From Elysia marginata (lineage: Eukaryota; Mollusca; Gastropoda; Plakobranchidae), in assembly GCA_019649035.1 (NCBI GenBank), contig BMAT01012505.1, positions 269,537 to 304,909 of the forward strand: a stretch of DNA of 35,373 nt, in the 5' to 3' direction. The stretch's first letter is position 1. Every line of letters begins with the position of its first letter. The notes beneath the pieces were generated by a model. The model ran no database searches. It was not told the origin of the DNA and saw nothing but the letters and a program-made list of their open reading frames with translations. The position numbers and the translations under genes were made by a program. Below are positions 1-13,803 of this stretch, piece by piece.

Positions 1-216
1 AAACTATACTGTGATCAAGAATCCATTGCTTACCGCCTCTAGCATTGGATTGTTCTAAGCAACTGCCATGCTGATCAAAGTTTTTATTTGATTTTCGCAG
101 TTTTTGTGATCTTCACGTAACTGCCCCCTTCAACGCCGCTTTTTAAACATTTTACCCATGTGTACTTACCCACAGCCAGTTGCCTTTCGACCACACCCAT
201 ACTTCTTCTTTTAAAG

Positions 217-321
217 TTTTATTTTAAATCTTTCAATCATTTAATACAGTGCTGTACATTTCAAGAGTTTTGCATAGCAGGTACAGCACTGTATTAAATG
301 ATTGAAAGATTTTAAATAAAA
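217..321. repeat. Foldback: 41-bp near-perfect inverted repeat with 23-bp loop
   Basis: The left arm (217-257) and right arm (281-321) are reverse complements over 41 bases with one mismatch. The arms contain AAATCTTTCAATCATTTAAT and ACAGTGCTGTAC. The loop is 258-280. Transcribed in either direction it would form a strong hairpin. It resembles a small MITE or foldback element; no transposase and no clear target-site duplication are seen. Confidence 0.85.
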
Positions 322-463
322 AATTTAAAATCTTAAATACCTTAAATGTTATCGTTTGCTCTCGGAGATTGTTGTTTATGCACTTCCGCATTCAAATGGT
401 TGCTTTTGGTGTGATTTAGATCCTCCCGTTCAAGTAAGCAAGTTGCTTAGAAAGGCTAAGCAA

Positions 464-672
464 GGACCTTCGCCATGAACCATGAAACTCCTTTTTTAAG
501 GAGCGTAATGGCGACATGGTATAAGCTTTGTTTCTGTAAGTGGCAAGGCGGTTGGTGCCGAAGCTACTATAAATCGAAGGTTTGAACCATACTAAAGGCA
601 GACATTTCCGGCATTTCCACTTAAAGCCTAATTCTCTCCACTGCTAATTTCATACCTTTAAAATCTTTCAAT
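464..672 (+). repeat. tRNA-like SINE, copy A
   Basis: About 205 bp that match the reverse complement of 27191-27397 at high identity (roughly 85-90% by eye). It has a box A-like TGGCAAGGCGG (541-551) and a box B-like GGTTTGAACCA (579-589), spaced as in a tRNA promoter. A short palindrome around ACTCCTTTTTTAAGGAG precedes them. Compared with copy B it has a 7-base duplication (CCATGAA) near its 5' end. No target-site duplication is evident, so this copy looks older. Confidence 0.75.
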
Positions 673-745
673 CATTTGATCGCGCATTGGCTGCCTCCAC
701 TATTTATTCTGATCTCTAGATTTGCACTGTATTAAGTAGAAATAA
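656..745. repeat. Second, diverged foldback-like segment
   Basis: AAATCTTTCAATCATTT recurs at about 661-677 and GCACTGTATTAA at about 724-736, in the same relative inverted arrangement as the arms at 217-321. The middle is different. It may be a decayed second copy of that element, or partly the 3' end of the adjacent SINE. Confidence 0.4.
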
Positions 746-787
746 TCTAAAAAATCTACATGATTATCTCATGTTAAACCCTCTCAG

Positions 788-1021
788 TGCGAGCGTCTGC
801 AAGGCGGTTTGGCAAAGATTGCTGACGCGAGCGCCATGTTGACAGTGTTGAACGAGAAACTCGAGGTGCAGCGCGTGGCCGTGCGAGAGAAAACGATAGC
901 TTGCGAGACGCTACTAGCTGAGATTGCGCGGTCCAGCCAAGAAGCGAATGACATGAAAGCAACTGCCCAGATCAAGGCTAGTGAGATAAAGGAGTCAAGC
1001 AAGATTATTGCCTCAGAAAAG
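788..1021 (+). CDS. DNAH10: DNAH10 exon w1: stalk coiled coil 1
   Basis: Begins after the acceptor CTCTCAG in phase 0 and ends ..SKIIASEK before GTCTGT, phase 0. The 78 codons start [15 protein letters not shown] and continue [16 protein letters not shown], the heptad-like, charge-rich pattern of the ascending stalk helix. There are no membrane segments. The start is set by the acceptor; there is no initiator here. Confidence 0.93.
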
Positions 1022-4000
1022 GTCTGTGTATTTCCTTGGTTTTTTTTCAGTTATCAGTACTCCGAGTTATACATCTTAAGATTTACTAGAAAAATTCTTT
1101 CAAAGTAGACCGTTGTTACTTTGTGTTAAATAGTTCATAGAACGTAGCTTATATGGGTGTAAGTTATTGTTTCTTGTAGTAACATTTTCATACAGCAACA
1201 TTATGTTGTTTTTTCAGCGTCGCCCATGCGGTATTAAGAAGTTGATTTTCTTTATATCTTATTATATTGTCAACAGATAGAAAAAAATAGATATTGTTAA
1301 CATATTGCGCGAATAAAATTGAAAAAGGTTATGTAATTTAAACATATTGGTTAATACTTGCATGGAAAATATGAAAACATTATATTGAGGGAAGCAAAAA
1401 TCATTTGAAAAAATTCTAAGGACTATATGCAGTTTTAAGGCAAGGTTCCTATCAATGAGATATTCGTTGAATACGTGAGATTGAGCTGGGTCTTCTCAAT
1501 GTCATGTGACCATGCTTTACCTCGTAGATCTAGTTTTCATTCGCTTCCATATTATGCGATAGTTGTTTTTTTTAAATCAGAGCATCAGCACGCAATCAAA
1601 TCTTTATCTTAGTTTGACGAGATAGTAATTCGGTCGTGATTTTCTCATGACAAGTCTACCTTGCCTGATAAAAGAACTCTGAAACATGATTGCTTTTGAG
1701 TTTTCAAAATTGCCTATTTCAATATGAGCAGTTCAGAAAACTAGGTTTCTAACTGTTCAAAATTACTTAAGATAAATTAAGATGAATCTTAAGTTTATTG
1801 TCCCAGTTTGGGAAAATTGTGTTGGACATGTTTTTACATTGAGTGTAAAACAAAAATGTATTAACGAGAAATAAACATTTACCTATACAAATATATTTCA
1901 TAATATTGAGAAACAAACATTTATGCAAAGATAATATTTCATAACTATAATGCCTATATATCAAGCAAAATTTCTTAGTATATTATGGTTGAAGGCTTAG
2001 AGTCCTCTTACGTGATATGAATGTCCTACCAAGGCTAAAAATCAATGACGAACCGGTTAAACGGGTGGGATTTGCTTTTGTTTTTGCTTAGCGATGCGCC
2101 CAAATGAAAATGTGTACGTGATAATATATAAGGACAGAATTGTGTCAAAGTCTTCGTCCCAGAAATTGTACCTGACTTTAGTATAATATGCACGACGTGT
2201 GAACGGATCATTAAATTATTGCCACACTGCTAATATAATATTACATCTCAGAGATATACCAAAACGGCCCTGAAACACCATACTTATCTTTGTTGATAAT
2301 TTCTACTTAAAATTGCGTAGATCAGACGGGTCAAAATAAAATTTGAAAGAGATTGTAAACCTCCAAATGTACAACAAAGCAGCCATTTGATACAATGTTT
2401 TTTTCTTCTCAAAACTACTGATTTTGAGATAGACCGCAATGTTCGCAGCTTGACCTTGTGTGTTGTATTTTTTATTACTCTTCGTCTATGGTGTCACTGG
2501 TTGTTTGTGTGTGCTCAGGCAGAGGCAGAGGAAGCTCTCCAGGAAGCGCTGCCTGCACTAGAAGCGGCCAGGTTAGCTCTGGACGACCTCGATAAACAAG
2601 ATATCACTGAAGTCAGGTACCTGACCTAGTGCTAGCCACAAACTCTCTTCAGAAATCAATCATTTTGCTAGTCGCCATTGCATCCTCCCCTACGCCTTCC
2701 GCTTCTCCTCTCTACATACATTTGTCTTTCATGTCTCCATAATCTCTATTCTGTCTTTTACTTTTACTGACGCTTTGATCGTCTTTATTATTTTTCTTTT
2801 TGTTACCTTTTCTCTTTTATATTTAATTAGGTAGTTTAAATAGGATAATATGACACAATGAGATAAAGCTTTATAGAGAGTTTACTTGGTCACATGCACA
2901 GCTCCTCGTAGGCCTGCTAGTTAGGATTCACTGATTTTTACTGACAGTCTTACATTTTATCTGAAAACCTAGATTGTTTTTTCTGCAAATAAACTAAATT
3001 TCTCGCCTTTCTTTACTTTGTTGTTTCTTTTTTTTTTTTGTATTTAACTTGTGCTTAGAAGATTTTTATATTGATTGCTGCGTCCCTAGGCAACTTTTTG
3101 CATTAGTATACCGGCCAATCAACTTTTAAAAGTTTTTCTTTTTGCTATGCTGATCGATGATTTTATTTGTAACATTTTAATTTCAACATGGATGGCTTGA
3201 ACAATAAAGTACACAACAATTGTAATTCATCATAAAAAACACAAATAAATAGAGATAATAGGGACTACAATGCCGGTGTTTTATGGGAATGCTTGTAAAA
3301 AGGTCTTAATTGGGTCCGGATGGAGACAAATTTCTAGATGAACCTGCAATGTGTCGTAACGATTGTCAGAAATCTAAATGGTCGTCACAATGAACCCTTC
3401 ATGCCCTCTCTTTGTGAGTGGGCTTGATATACACAGTGTTCCGAAGAAATCCAACTTGTATGCTGTGTGTTATTTGCAGATCATTTGCCAAACCTCCTCC
3501 TGCCGTCCAGACGGTGTGTGAGTGTATCGTAGTGTTGAAGGGTCTCAAGGAGGTCAGTTGGAAGTCTGCTAAGGGTATGATGTCCGACCCCAGCTTTTTG
3601 AGACAACTCAAGGAACTGGACGTCGACAATATCACCACCAAACAGACCGGCACAGTGAAATGTAAGCATGATGCACATTATGGTAGTATCTGCGCCCAAT
3701 GGTCTTCATTACAGATGGCAATTCGATGTGCATATAGATTCTAGCCTGTTCCCCCCCCCCCCAAAAGGCATTAATCAATTTAGAATCTCATTATTCAGAA
3801 TAAGATTTGTCTAACTCAAAAAAGAGGATCAAAATTATAAGACTTGATACGAGAATGTTTCTATTTTACCCTTATAAAATGTTATTACTGTTTTATAAAA
3901 CTCAGTCGAGCATAAACAGTATACAATGCTAGGGCTCTTTATTTGGCAGGAGTAACTGGAATGCTGCAAATACAACATAAAAAGATAGAATATTGTGTCC

Positions 4001-7000
4001 CAGCTTTAACTGAGCACCAGTCAAGCGGCTGGTGTTGCTAGTTCTTACACATCGTGTCATGACTAAAAATACACGAAGGAAACTTGAAACGTTGTTCTCC
4101 TCACCTTCATCGTAATAATACATGTCAAAAATATATTGGTTATTGTATTCCTTTACTAGATTTTTACTATAAAGGGCATCTGCATTGTCGAAACAACAAG
4201 TTACCACTGGACTAGGTTCAAATGAAAACCGATTTTTACTGTAAAGAGAGATGAGCCTCTCTGCAATGCAGGGCTACTGTGATATTTTTTCATCTTTGTA
4301 AATTTTAAAAAACACACTATTGTGCAAATGGTTTTTCAACGCAAGTCAATGTAGTTGTTCAGGAGATGTTAAAACAAGATTTAAAAAGTAACCCTAGAGC
4401 TATTAATAAAGCAACCAAGCACTGTTCTCCTACTATTCCTTTCCCCCCCCTCCCCACCTTTACAGCCATGCTGAATAGCATCAACGTGACCCTCAGCCAG
4501 ATGGGCGCCATCAGTCGTGCCGGGGCCGGCCTGCTCAAGTTTGTCACAGCCGTTATGGGATACTGTGCCGTCTTCAGGGAGATCAAGCCCAAAAGAGACA
4601 AGGTAGGCGGCTTACTAGTATGATTTCATGCTTTCTTGGTGTAACAAACCGCTCCGGGTAGCCTACCTAACATACAAATTATGACAGAGCGGAAAAAAAC
4701 TCTGCCAAAATTTACCGTTTGTCATTTACATCAGCTTTTTTTGTTGTTTTTTTTTTTCAACTACAAGTTATCGACATGAAAAAAAGTTTTCTTTGTCACT
4801 GGCGATGGAAGGTAATTCAATTCAGTAGGTAATAGATGTCGATGCAGTGAAGTAATGGTTTTTGGTTTCGACTAAAATTAGGCGATCAAAACGCAGTCAG
4901 CATCATGTAAGTTTTTTCTTGATTGTATGGAAAGTAAAAGTATAATTAAAACATACCTCGGGTTTTGGAGGTTTTTTTTATTGAGTAAAATGTTTGCCTA
5001 ATGTGGGTATTTTTTATATATTTGGTTAAACCCACACGACTGTATCATTTGACTATCTTTAAACTTTATTTCAGCTCCTAAATAACATATAAAAAGGCCA
5101 TAGTGAAGCTGGCTCTTTGCATTCCCCCAAGTCTGAGAATAACGCGGTGATTATTCACACCGAATAAACCGTATCGAATACACTAAAAATAAAACCTAAC
5201 GTTATCTTTCTGTTAGTGGCATGTACATATACCGTCTTAGTTTGAGATTATGTTAGAATAAAATTGATAAAAAAAACAATCAAACCGAATTTTCGGAATC
5301 CATTGTTTTAGTCCTGTTTCGTATAATTTTTTTTTAGGTAGCAGCACTTGAGAAGAACTTCTTCGAGTTGAAGCGCGGCTTGGACAAAATCAACAAGCAG
5401 CTGACGAAACTGGAAGATCTCCTGGCCAACCTGAACACCAAGTACGAGTCCGCCATGGCGGAGCGACAGCGGTTGGAGGAGGAGACACAGCTCATGGAAA
5501 AACGGTTGATTGCTGCCGACAAACTTATCAACGGACTCAGTTCGGAAAATGCTCGGTACGCCGCCATAGTGTTGAGTGCAATCATATTGTATTGCGTTTT
5601 ACTATCAAGATGGCGTACGTTCCCAAAGACCTGGATTTTCAATCTTTAGTGTATCAATGTGCACTTTATAAATTAGTGTAAAATTGATCCATTGCACTTA
5701 AGGTTTCTACTTCACACTCCCTGGAGCGTTTGCCATCTTGATAATACAACGCTTCGTACACCAGCCCATTAGATTACCGTAATAAATTTTTTTTAGCTAA
5801 GTTTTAGCAGACGAAACATTTAGTAGACTTAAAAAACCATTAGGGGTTCTTCACGGTGGCCGCACTACTGGCCATGCTACTAATAACGCAATGTTTCTGG
5901 AGAAGAATTTATGTTAATAAGATTTTGAAAACCTTACTTTACCTAAACCTAAGAAACTGAAAATTGGCTTTGTGTAGTTTGGGACCTGAGGAAAAGCACT
6001 TGTCTTTAATATTATATTAGCTTAAGTGTTCGAACTCTGGCTGTGTCAGATGCCCCAAGATGACAATCTTGACGGTTAGAAACACTTAACATCTTAATCC
6101 CGACTTGGGGGCTCTTTAAACGTGTGCCCCCCCCCCAAACTGCTAAATTGAAATCTCTTCTTAGATAAAAAAGGGTGTTAACATTTAAGTTGAGTGGTAA
6201 TTTGTGAATGTTAGTTAAGGACTGTAAATCTGAAAGTAAGCACAGGAAGGATAAAAGAAGATGACAAAAAAGTTTCACCAAACAGTGTTGCCTCTCTTCA
6301 ATTCCGAAATAAATAAGATTTCTTTTCCTCGCAGCAGTGTAAGAAGATATGGTGACCTATAATATCACCAACTGACCATAGCAATAAATACTTCAGAAAA
6401 TCCTATTTCATGCCATAGACACAAGAATACCAGTTTGCTCGTTATCAACCTAACTTTTATGTTTTAAAACGGATCTGAAACCGATCTGTTTTCAAAAGAG
6501 GGAACATTTAATCTACAGTGCGAAAAAATTAATAAAGCAGACTTTAAACCCTCATCGCTGTTAAATGAAATATTTGCTTTCCAGATGGCTAAAGGACCTG
6601 GCAGAACTTCAAAGGAAGAAACTTCGGTTGCTCGGTGACTGTATGGTTGGGGCTGCCTTTCTCAGTTACGTTGGAGCTTTTAGTTACGAGTTTAGGTGCG
6701 TATTCTCTGGAGAAGAACCGTGCAAGGATAACGTGATACCATAGCCTTCTTGTTTCGGTTATACTCTTAGAGCTGGAATAAATACCTTACCGATTTTTCA
6801 ATTTTTATTATATGAATTATGCCAACGCTGTTTTTCGAAAAATTCATTTTGTACCCACCCTCACCCCTTTGCTCAGAACCACATGTAGCACGTCCATGTC
6901 AGTGTTATTTTCATCCCGCTGATAACGTAATGATCTATCTCAAAGCCAGCAGTTTTGAGAAAAACAAAAAAAAATTGTATCAAACGGCTGCCTTGTTGTT

Positions 7001-10000
7001 TACTAAGAGGCCGATTTTCACACTTTTAAGTAGAAACAAGACTAATAAAGACAACTAGGGTGCGCCATTGACATTTTTTACTCTTTCTGCTGGAGACCAT
7101 TATGATAGCAGCGTGAGGATTTCTTATGACTTGGGTCAGGAGACTAATTTTGATCTCAACAAACGGGCTTAGGCACAGGTGGAATTAGACCGTACCTTTA
7201 ACATACTTGATTTTTCGCCCTCCAGGCGCGAGCTCTTGCAAGAGGTGTGGGTGAAAGACCTTCTTCAGCGTGAGATTCCCCTAAGTCAGCCATACCGCAT
7301 AGAAGAGCTCCTCACCACGGATGTTGAAATAAGCAAGTGAGCACTGAAATTTGTCCCCTCCTCTTGACCCTTCACACTGCGCGCAACACGCAATGATATC
7401 TGGCTTCAATATTTTGTTTCATTCATTTAAAGATGCTTTTTTGAGTTCATTCAAAAACTACTTTTATAAGGCTACATATTTGGAAAGCTTTAAAGCAACT
7501 TGAAATAAGTCTATCATGATAACCAAAATTACTAAATCGATTAATTTATTTTTATTTTAATGTCGTTGGCATTCTAATTAACTTTGTAAAATAAATATGG
7601 GTATATCTCTATACGAGTCCTTCGAAGCAACATGAAATAAATAACTATCCTTGATGATATTTTTGTTATTATTTGGTAGCTTGTGCTGCTCTTATCACGC
7701 CCTTGGTAATGTTCTAAGACTTCATAGACACTTCAACTATTCAAATCTCATCAAGGCTGTGTATAGAAGTATTTTTTCGCATAAGATTTAAGTTCCCCCA
7801 GTTTCAGGATAACGTAAACCTTGTTGGATGCGGTTCAAGTGTACTTAATTGATCAGTTTAATAGAATAAAAACAATATGTCGGCTGTTTTATTTCTTCAA
7901 CTATGCTTCAGTCACACACCAAAATCCGCGAACAATTCAAGGCGCATGACGACTTCAGTCTGTAATTTTGCTGGAGCATTTGTGTATAATGTAATGCTAT
8001 GATCGGATTAAAAAAGGTTCAGTTATATTATAGCCGCCATAGTCTCTTTGAAAAATGCCCACTTATTTTCTGAAGAATATTATGGTTCACAATTTTAAGC
8101 CTCGTATTGTGTATGTGCTGTGTAGGTGGTCATCTGAGGGTCTTCCTCCCGATGAGCTGTCCATCCAGAACGGTATCCTTACACTCGGCGCCAGCAGGTT
8201 CCCTCTGTGTATTGACCCTCAACAACAAGCGCTCAACTGGATCAAGAAGAAAGAGGCCAAGCACAATCTGAAGGTAAGTTGAAAGTTAATTTTATTAATC
8301 CATTATTTGAAATTCGGCATACAATTACGCCAAAATACAAAATAAGTGACGTATATATTGGCAATTATATTTCACACTTAAGCACACAATCGCATTACAA
8401 CAGGGGCAAAATTAAAGGGAGAAATGTTTTACATCTTCACGAAAGTTAAGTTTGTTCTATATGCTTTCAATAGGAGTTCACCTGATCAGTTCTTAAATAT
8501 TTGCCAACGTTAAAAACAACTTCAAAATAACGTCACTGTGACTTCTCCATCAATTATTTGGTATTCACCGAAACATTTGTATTTCCATATGAACTTTATA
8601 AATCATACGCACCACTCTCCATTATCTCTGTCCCTGCCTAGTGTTGCACATTCAATGACGACGATTTCCTCAAACAACTGGAAATGTCCATCAAATATGG
8701 CTTCCCGTTCTTATTCACTGATGTGGATGAGTACATTGATCCAGTCATCGATAACGTATTGGAGAAGAACATCAAAGGTCAGCCTTAGACTTATTAGATT
8801 TGAAGCAATACATCAATGTGCACAGTTGTCTTAAATTTGAAATCCAAACGCTGAATGCTGTAGCTTTGTGCTACTGTTTGTAGAGTAGATTGTGGTAGAA
8901 ACCTTTTATATCTTTCATTTCCAAAATTATGTTTTCCTCATGGTATGACTGTAGTTTGAGAATAATTGTTTCCGCATATCTGTGTGTTATGACACGGTCT
9001 AGTAAAGCAAAGTGGTGTCTCTTCCTCCCCCTTCCGCCACCTTCCGGGCAAAGGTGAGGGGTAAATGAGGAGAACATTCTTTTTTTGCCGTATTGCATAA
9101 TGACATGAATAGAACGGTAAACAAGTTGTGATATGACGTGTGATTGACTAAAGCTATTTACATGGATTCCCCGACCAACCAGCACCCAAGTGAAGCTAAC
9201 GCTTGTCCTAGTGGCGTAATTCGCGAGTTTGGAAAACGCCTTATGTGGAGGGTAGTTTTTGAAACTGGAGCGTGCGCGTCTTAGAAATAAACGTTTGTGG
9301 GAACCTTCGTTTTAAAAACAACCAAAACTTTTTGAATGTTAAAGTTTATTGAAAATTTACCATCCTTTAAGGTAGCATGCTCTCTTTTCAATTTGTCCAT
9401 TGTCCAGATAGTTACAGTCGTTTAGGATTCAATTTGTCCATTGTCCATATAGTTACAATCGTTTAGGATTCCATTTGCCCATTGTCCATATAGTTACAAT
9501 CGTTTGGGATTTAATTTTCCCATTGTCCAGATAGTTACAATCCTTTAGGATTCAATTTGCCGATTCTCCATGTAGTTACACCATTGTTTAGAATCACACT
9601 GCTCTTTAATTTTCAATGTATTCATCGTCCAGGTGGTCAAGGTCGCGAGACAGTCATGCTCGGAGACAAGGAAGTTGATTACGATCGGAACTTCCGCCTG
9701 TACCTCAACACCAAATTAGCCAATCCTAAACTGGGGCCGAACGTCTTCGGCAAAGCTATGGTTATCAACTACACTGTCACTCTTATGGTAAGCCCGGCCC
9801 GCTTCCTATTGAATTGACACAGGCATAGAGATAACGACTTTATCGTTTATAATATTATGTCTTTCCATGTCTTTAAGTATAATTTGCCTTACCGCTTGAC
9901 AGCTTGGAGCTGATAAAGAATGTTTTTATTGATATTCAACGCAAGATAAAAAAAGCAAAAGCAAACATGATGTAATATTTATCTGCACGCAGAAACTGTC

Positions 10001-12276
10001 AAAAGATAGGTTTCACTTATTTTTTTCTCCGAAGTTAAATAATTTCATGAAGAAATAAACTGAATAATATGGCAGCAACGAAAAAAAAACATGTGGAAGG
10101 ATCGCTTGATAAGTATAGTAAAACATGCTCCTTCTGATCTTTTGAAGATAATTTTATAGTCAACATTGCAATATGACTGTCTTCTATCTATGCCTAATTT
10201 AATGCTTAATACTAACGATGATTTTTATTTTACATAACTACCAATCGGTTTATACTAAATAAACAGCCAAATATTCAAGATAACTCTACCTTGGAGTAAT
10301 TCAAACTGAAATTGAAGCGTCATTCGGCCAGCCTGTCATGATAACCTGAGATTTGTGGCGATTTCTAAGACTTTGACTTTATTATCCGTTTTAATCCATT
10401 TTATTTTACCTGTATAGGAGGAGCATGTTAGATTAACCAGCTAACCAATAATATTCACAGGACATGACAACAATGTGACCTAACCATGTGATATTCATGA
10501 CTTTTTTCCTTAGGGCCTGGAGGATCAACTTCTCAGTGTGATTGTGGGATACGAGCGGCGAGAACTGGAGGAGCAACGAGAAACACTCATACAAGAGACA
10601 AGGTGAGTGAGGTGTCCAAAAAGTGAACGTTTCAAATGTCAAAATGTGTTCCTTTTTAAGATCATATCGGCATTTTCTATAAAAGAGTACTTGGCACGTT
10701 TTTTTTAAATAAGGCGGACAAAGCTGTAACCTTAAAAATGGAAAAAATAGACACACAGAGCCTAAGGCTAAAACAGAAGAAAATTTGACACGTAGAACCT
10801 AAAATAGAAGAAAAATGGCGCTTAACACCCAGGCTAGATCTAGAGCTAATTCAGACTCTAGATCATAATGTTTTCTATATCTAACTCTAAATCTCGATTA
10901 TTTACATTGATTTCAAGACGGAAACCAAATTCCTAGACACTTAATCTATTTTTAAGATCTAAATCTAACATAGATTCTATATAATATCAGACGAAATAGG
11001 AAATGGCGAAAGTTTAATTAATTTATTTGTGTTCTACCGCCTACTTTTTTTTCTCAAATTTTGTAAAATTTGACGTATCTTTTTTCCTTTCTATTATGTT
11101 ACTACTTGATCATGATTATTGTGCTTGGAGTGAAAACAAATGTAAACTAGCAAAATATTTTAACAGGTTCCTTGATGTACCGTTACCAGCAAGTATGGCT
11201 TCTGAATTTACAGACAGCCAGCAACAGCTTGTCCTGTTAGCTTAATTATTGAAAGGATCATTCATCGCTTAAGCTGAATATTTGTTTAACTCTGCAATAA
11301 GACAAAAAGGGTATAAACACGTCTTGACTAAGGATTAAAAGTTTTCCTGCTAACCCAATGCTTGAACTCGGGACGCCCCCTCCCCAACCCTTCAAGAATC
11401 CAATATATCTTCAATTCAGTGTTTTAAAAAATCAAACCAATACTCAAACTAAAGTCAACACTTTCGCATTTTTTAGCGATTCTTTGGAGATGATATAGTG
11501 GGAACTGCATCAGCTGCATAAAACCCTTTTAAAGACTGATCGTTTTGGGTTTTTGTGCTTTTTTTTTTAGCTCCAACAAGAAACTGCTCTACGATCTTGA
11601 AGACTCTTTACTACGAGAATTAGCCCAGTCCAAAGGCAACATGTTGGATAACGTTGATCTCGTGCAGACCTTGGAATCGACGAAAACCAAAGCGACTGAG
11701 GTATAACGTCTGTTTGGAGGTTAAATCATTATATTTTGTCGAAAATCTTGAAAACATCCAACTCTCACTTGAATCTTAGTACCGCCTGTTATAATATATA
11801 TGTGTTTATAATCTGCCTGTCTTGAATTCACGTAGTCAAGACGTATGCAAATACACTGTAGTTAGTAAAGGAATATGTAGTACTTGTTCCATCTTGCCAT
11901 GTCTGGGAATGTAAATGATTTCAGTTGATGGGCATAGATTTCGTTGCATAAGTTTGAATGGATGTGACCTATTGCTGTGAGTTATGGGAAATGTGAGTTA
12001 AATCTATGAAGAAACTAGTCTTCTACTGAAGTAATTACACAGCTTCTGTTTACCAATAAGCAAAGATGTCCTAAATACTAAAATGAGAACATGTAGTCGC
12101 AGCACAGCCGATATAAGTATGCTTCCAGACTCAAGTAGTCCATCCATCACTCTGTTCTTAAAAATTAAAAAAAACGGTCTAACTTGTATAGCAAAAATAT
12201 TTTTTCCCTATAATTCTAGCCATGTACAAAGAAATGCCAGAAGATGTATTTTGCACAAAACATTAAATCATATCTA

Positions 12277-12347
<71 letters not shown>

Positions 12348-13728
12348 ATAATAATAATAATAATAATAATGAAGAACATTTATATTGCGCATTTACAAAA
12401 AGCTCAAAGCGCATTAGACAACAATGACATTGACATCTTTTCAATACACATTCACACAACAAAATAAAATTAGGACAGGTACATTTGGAATAGGTGCGTT
12501 TTTAACGCAGACTTCAACACCTGCGAGTCCTTTATCTGTCAAATGGGCAGAGGAAGCGAGTTCCAAACGTGAGGAGCTGCATATGAAAATGATTTTTCTC
12601 CATAGGTCTTAGTTTTCACTGTAGGTACAACTAACGAATCTTTACTGCTACTGCGCAATGTGTGAGATGGTTTGTAAACGCTAATCATAGATGACAAATA
12701 CAATCGTGCTTTGTTTTGTAGAATTTTTTGACAAAGTACAGCTAATTCAAATTAGCTTATTTAAACTAATTAATTTAGTACCAAACGGGTGAAGCATAGT
12801 GTAGGTAACATCTTCCAAAGATCCTCCCTTCATTCAACATAACGAAAATTCATCAATTTACGACATTTTTGGCAACAATTATTTAAAGTAACAAATCGTA
12901 TGGTCAAACATGTTCAGTTCTCATATCTTAGAGAATCATTTGGTTCTAGTACTATGATAAAACCGAAAAATGATAAAAGGCAGTTCTAAGAGAGCCTGCG
13001 TAAGAAAGAAAGTTCGTACTTTAGATAGCGATCCAATAAGTCAGTGACCAATCAAGCCAAGGCAAGACAAAGAAAAACAAAATGGCTATCTACATCTGTT
13101 TTTATCGGCTGAAAGAGCAAACATGGCAAGGCGCATGTGCATGTGTGCTGTGCTCACTTTAATATATGAAATATTATATCTTATAATCAGTACAGTGCAA
13201 TGTTTTGGTGTTGCATTCTTGTGTGATTAAGTCATCACATTTTGCTTATTTTTTAAACAATGTACATGTATTTCTCCTTTCTCGTGGTATATTATTTATA
13301 GGTGTATAGTTAACTTACCAATGAAGTACATCAGATTGCAGCCTCGTCTTTTTCATCGTAATCCTTCTCTTTCAGGTGACCTACAAACTCGACCTGGCAT
13401 CTCGCACAGCCGTCGACATCGAAAAGACCAGAGATGGGTACAGGCCAGCTGCCATGCGCGGGGCCATCCTCTTCTTCGTGCTGGCAGACATGTCTGTAGT
13501 GAACTCCATGTACCAATACTCTCTGGAGGCGTTCCTCGAGGTGTTTGTGCACTCCCTCAAACGCAGTTTGCCAGACACTATCCTCAGGAAGAGACTCAAC
13601 AACATCATGGAGGCGCTCACGTTAAATGTCTACAATTATGGCTGCACGGGTGAGAGAGATGTCTAAGTGTATTATGATGTAGGAAGATTTACCATCCTTA
13701 TCCAACTGTACTTCCTTCTACAACCTTG

Positions 13729-13803
<75 letters not shown>

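Larger units (their letters stand above)
1..787 (+). other. Upstream intron of DNAH10 (3' portion)
   Basis: Non-coding sequence ending in the acceptor CTCTCAG before exon w1. It holds a foldback at 217-321, a SINE copy at about 464-672 and a weaker second foldback at about 656-745. No exon could be recognised in it, so the previous exon lies outside the window. Confidence 0.8.
11701..13375 (+). other. Intron w12
   Basis: 1675 bp. It contains the LINE 3' end and its microsatellite tail (12277-12720). The remaining 580 bp upstream and 650 bp downstream show no recognisable element. Confidence 0.75.

Noticed and set aside
541-589. Genuine tRNA gene
   Set aside because: Box A and B motifs are present but there is no complete cloverleaf with an acceptor stem, and the unit is a dispersed 207-bp repeat.
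325-667. TTTAAAATCTT at 325-335 and 656-667 as target-site duplication of SINE copy A
   Set aside because: It would require an extra 130 bp at the 5' end that copy B lacks, and the words are AT-rich and part of local repeats.
9389-9593. CRISPR-like array
   Set aside because: Eukaryotic intron, contiguous 41-bp units without unique spacers; it is a minisatellite.
12083-12462. Poly-serine and poly-leucine reading frames
   Set aside because: They are translations of the (TAG)n(TAA)n microsatellite in an intron.
13331-13653. Alternative frames over exon w13 on both strands
   Set aside because: Shadows of the long coding exon; they lack dynein motifs and splice continuity.
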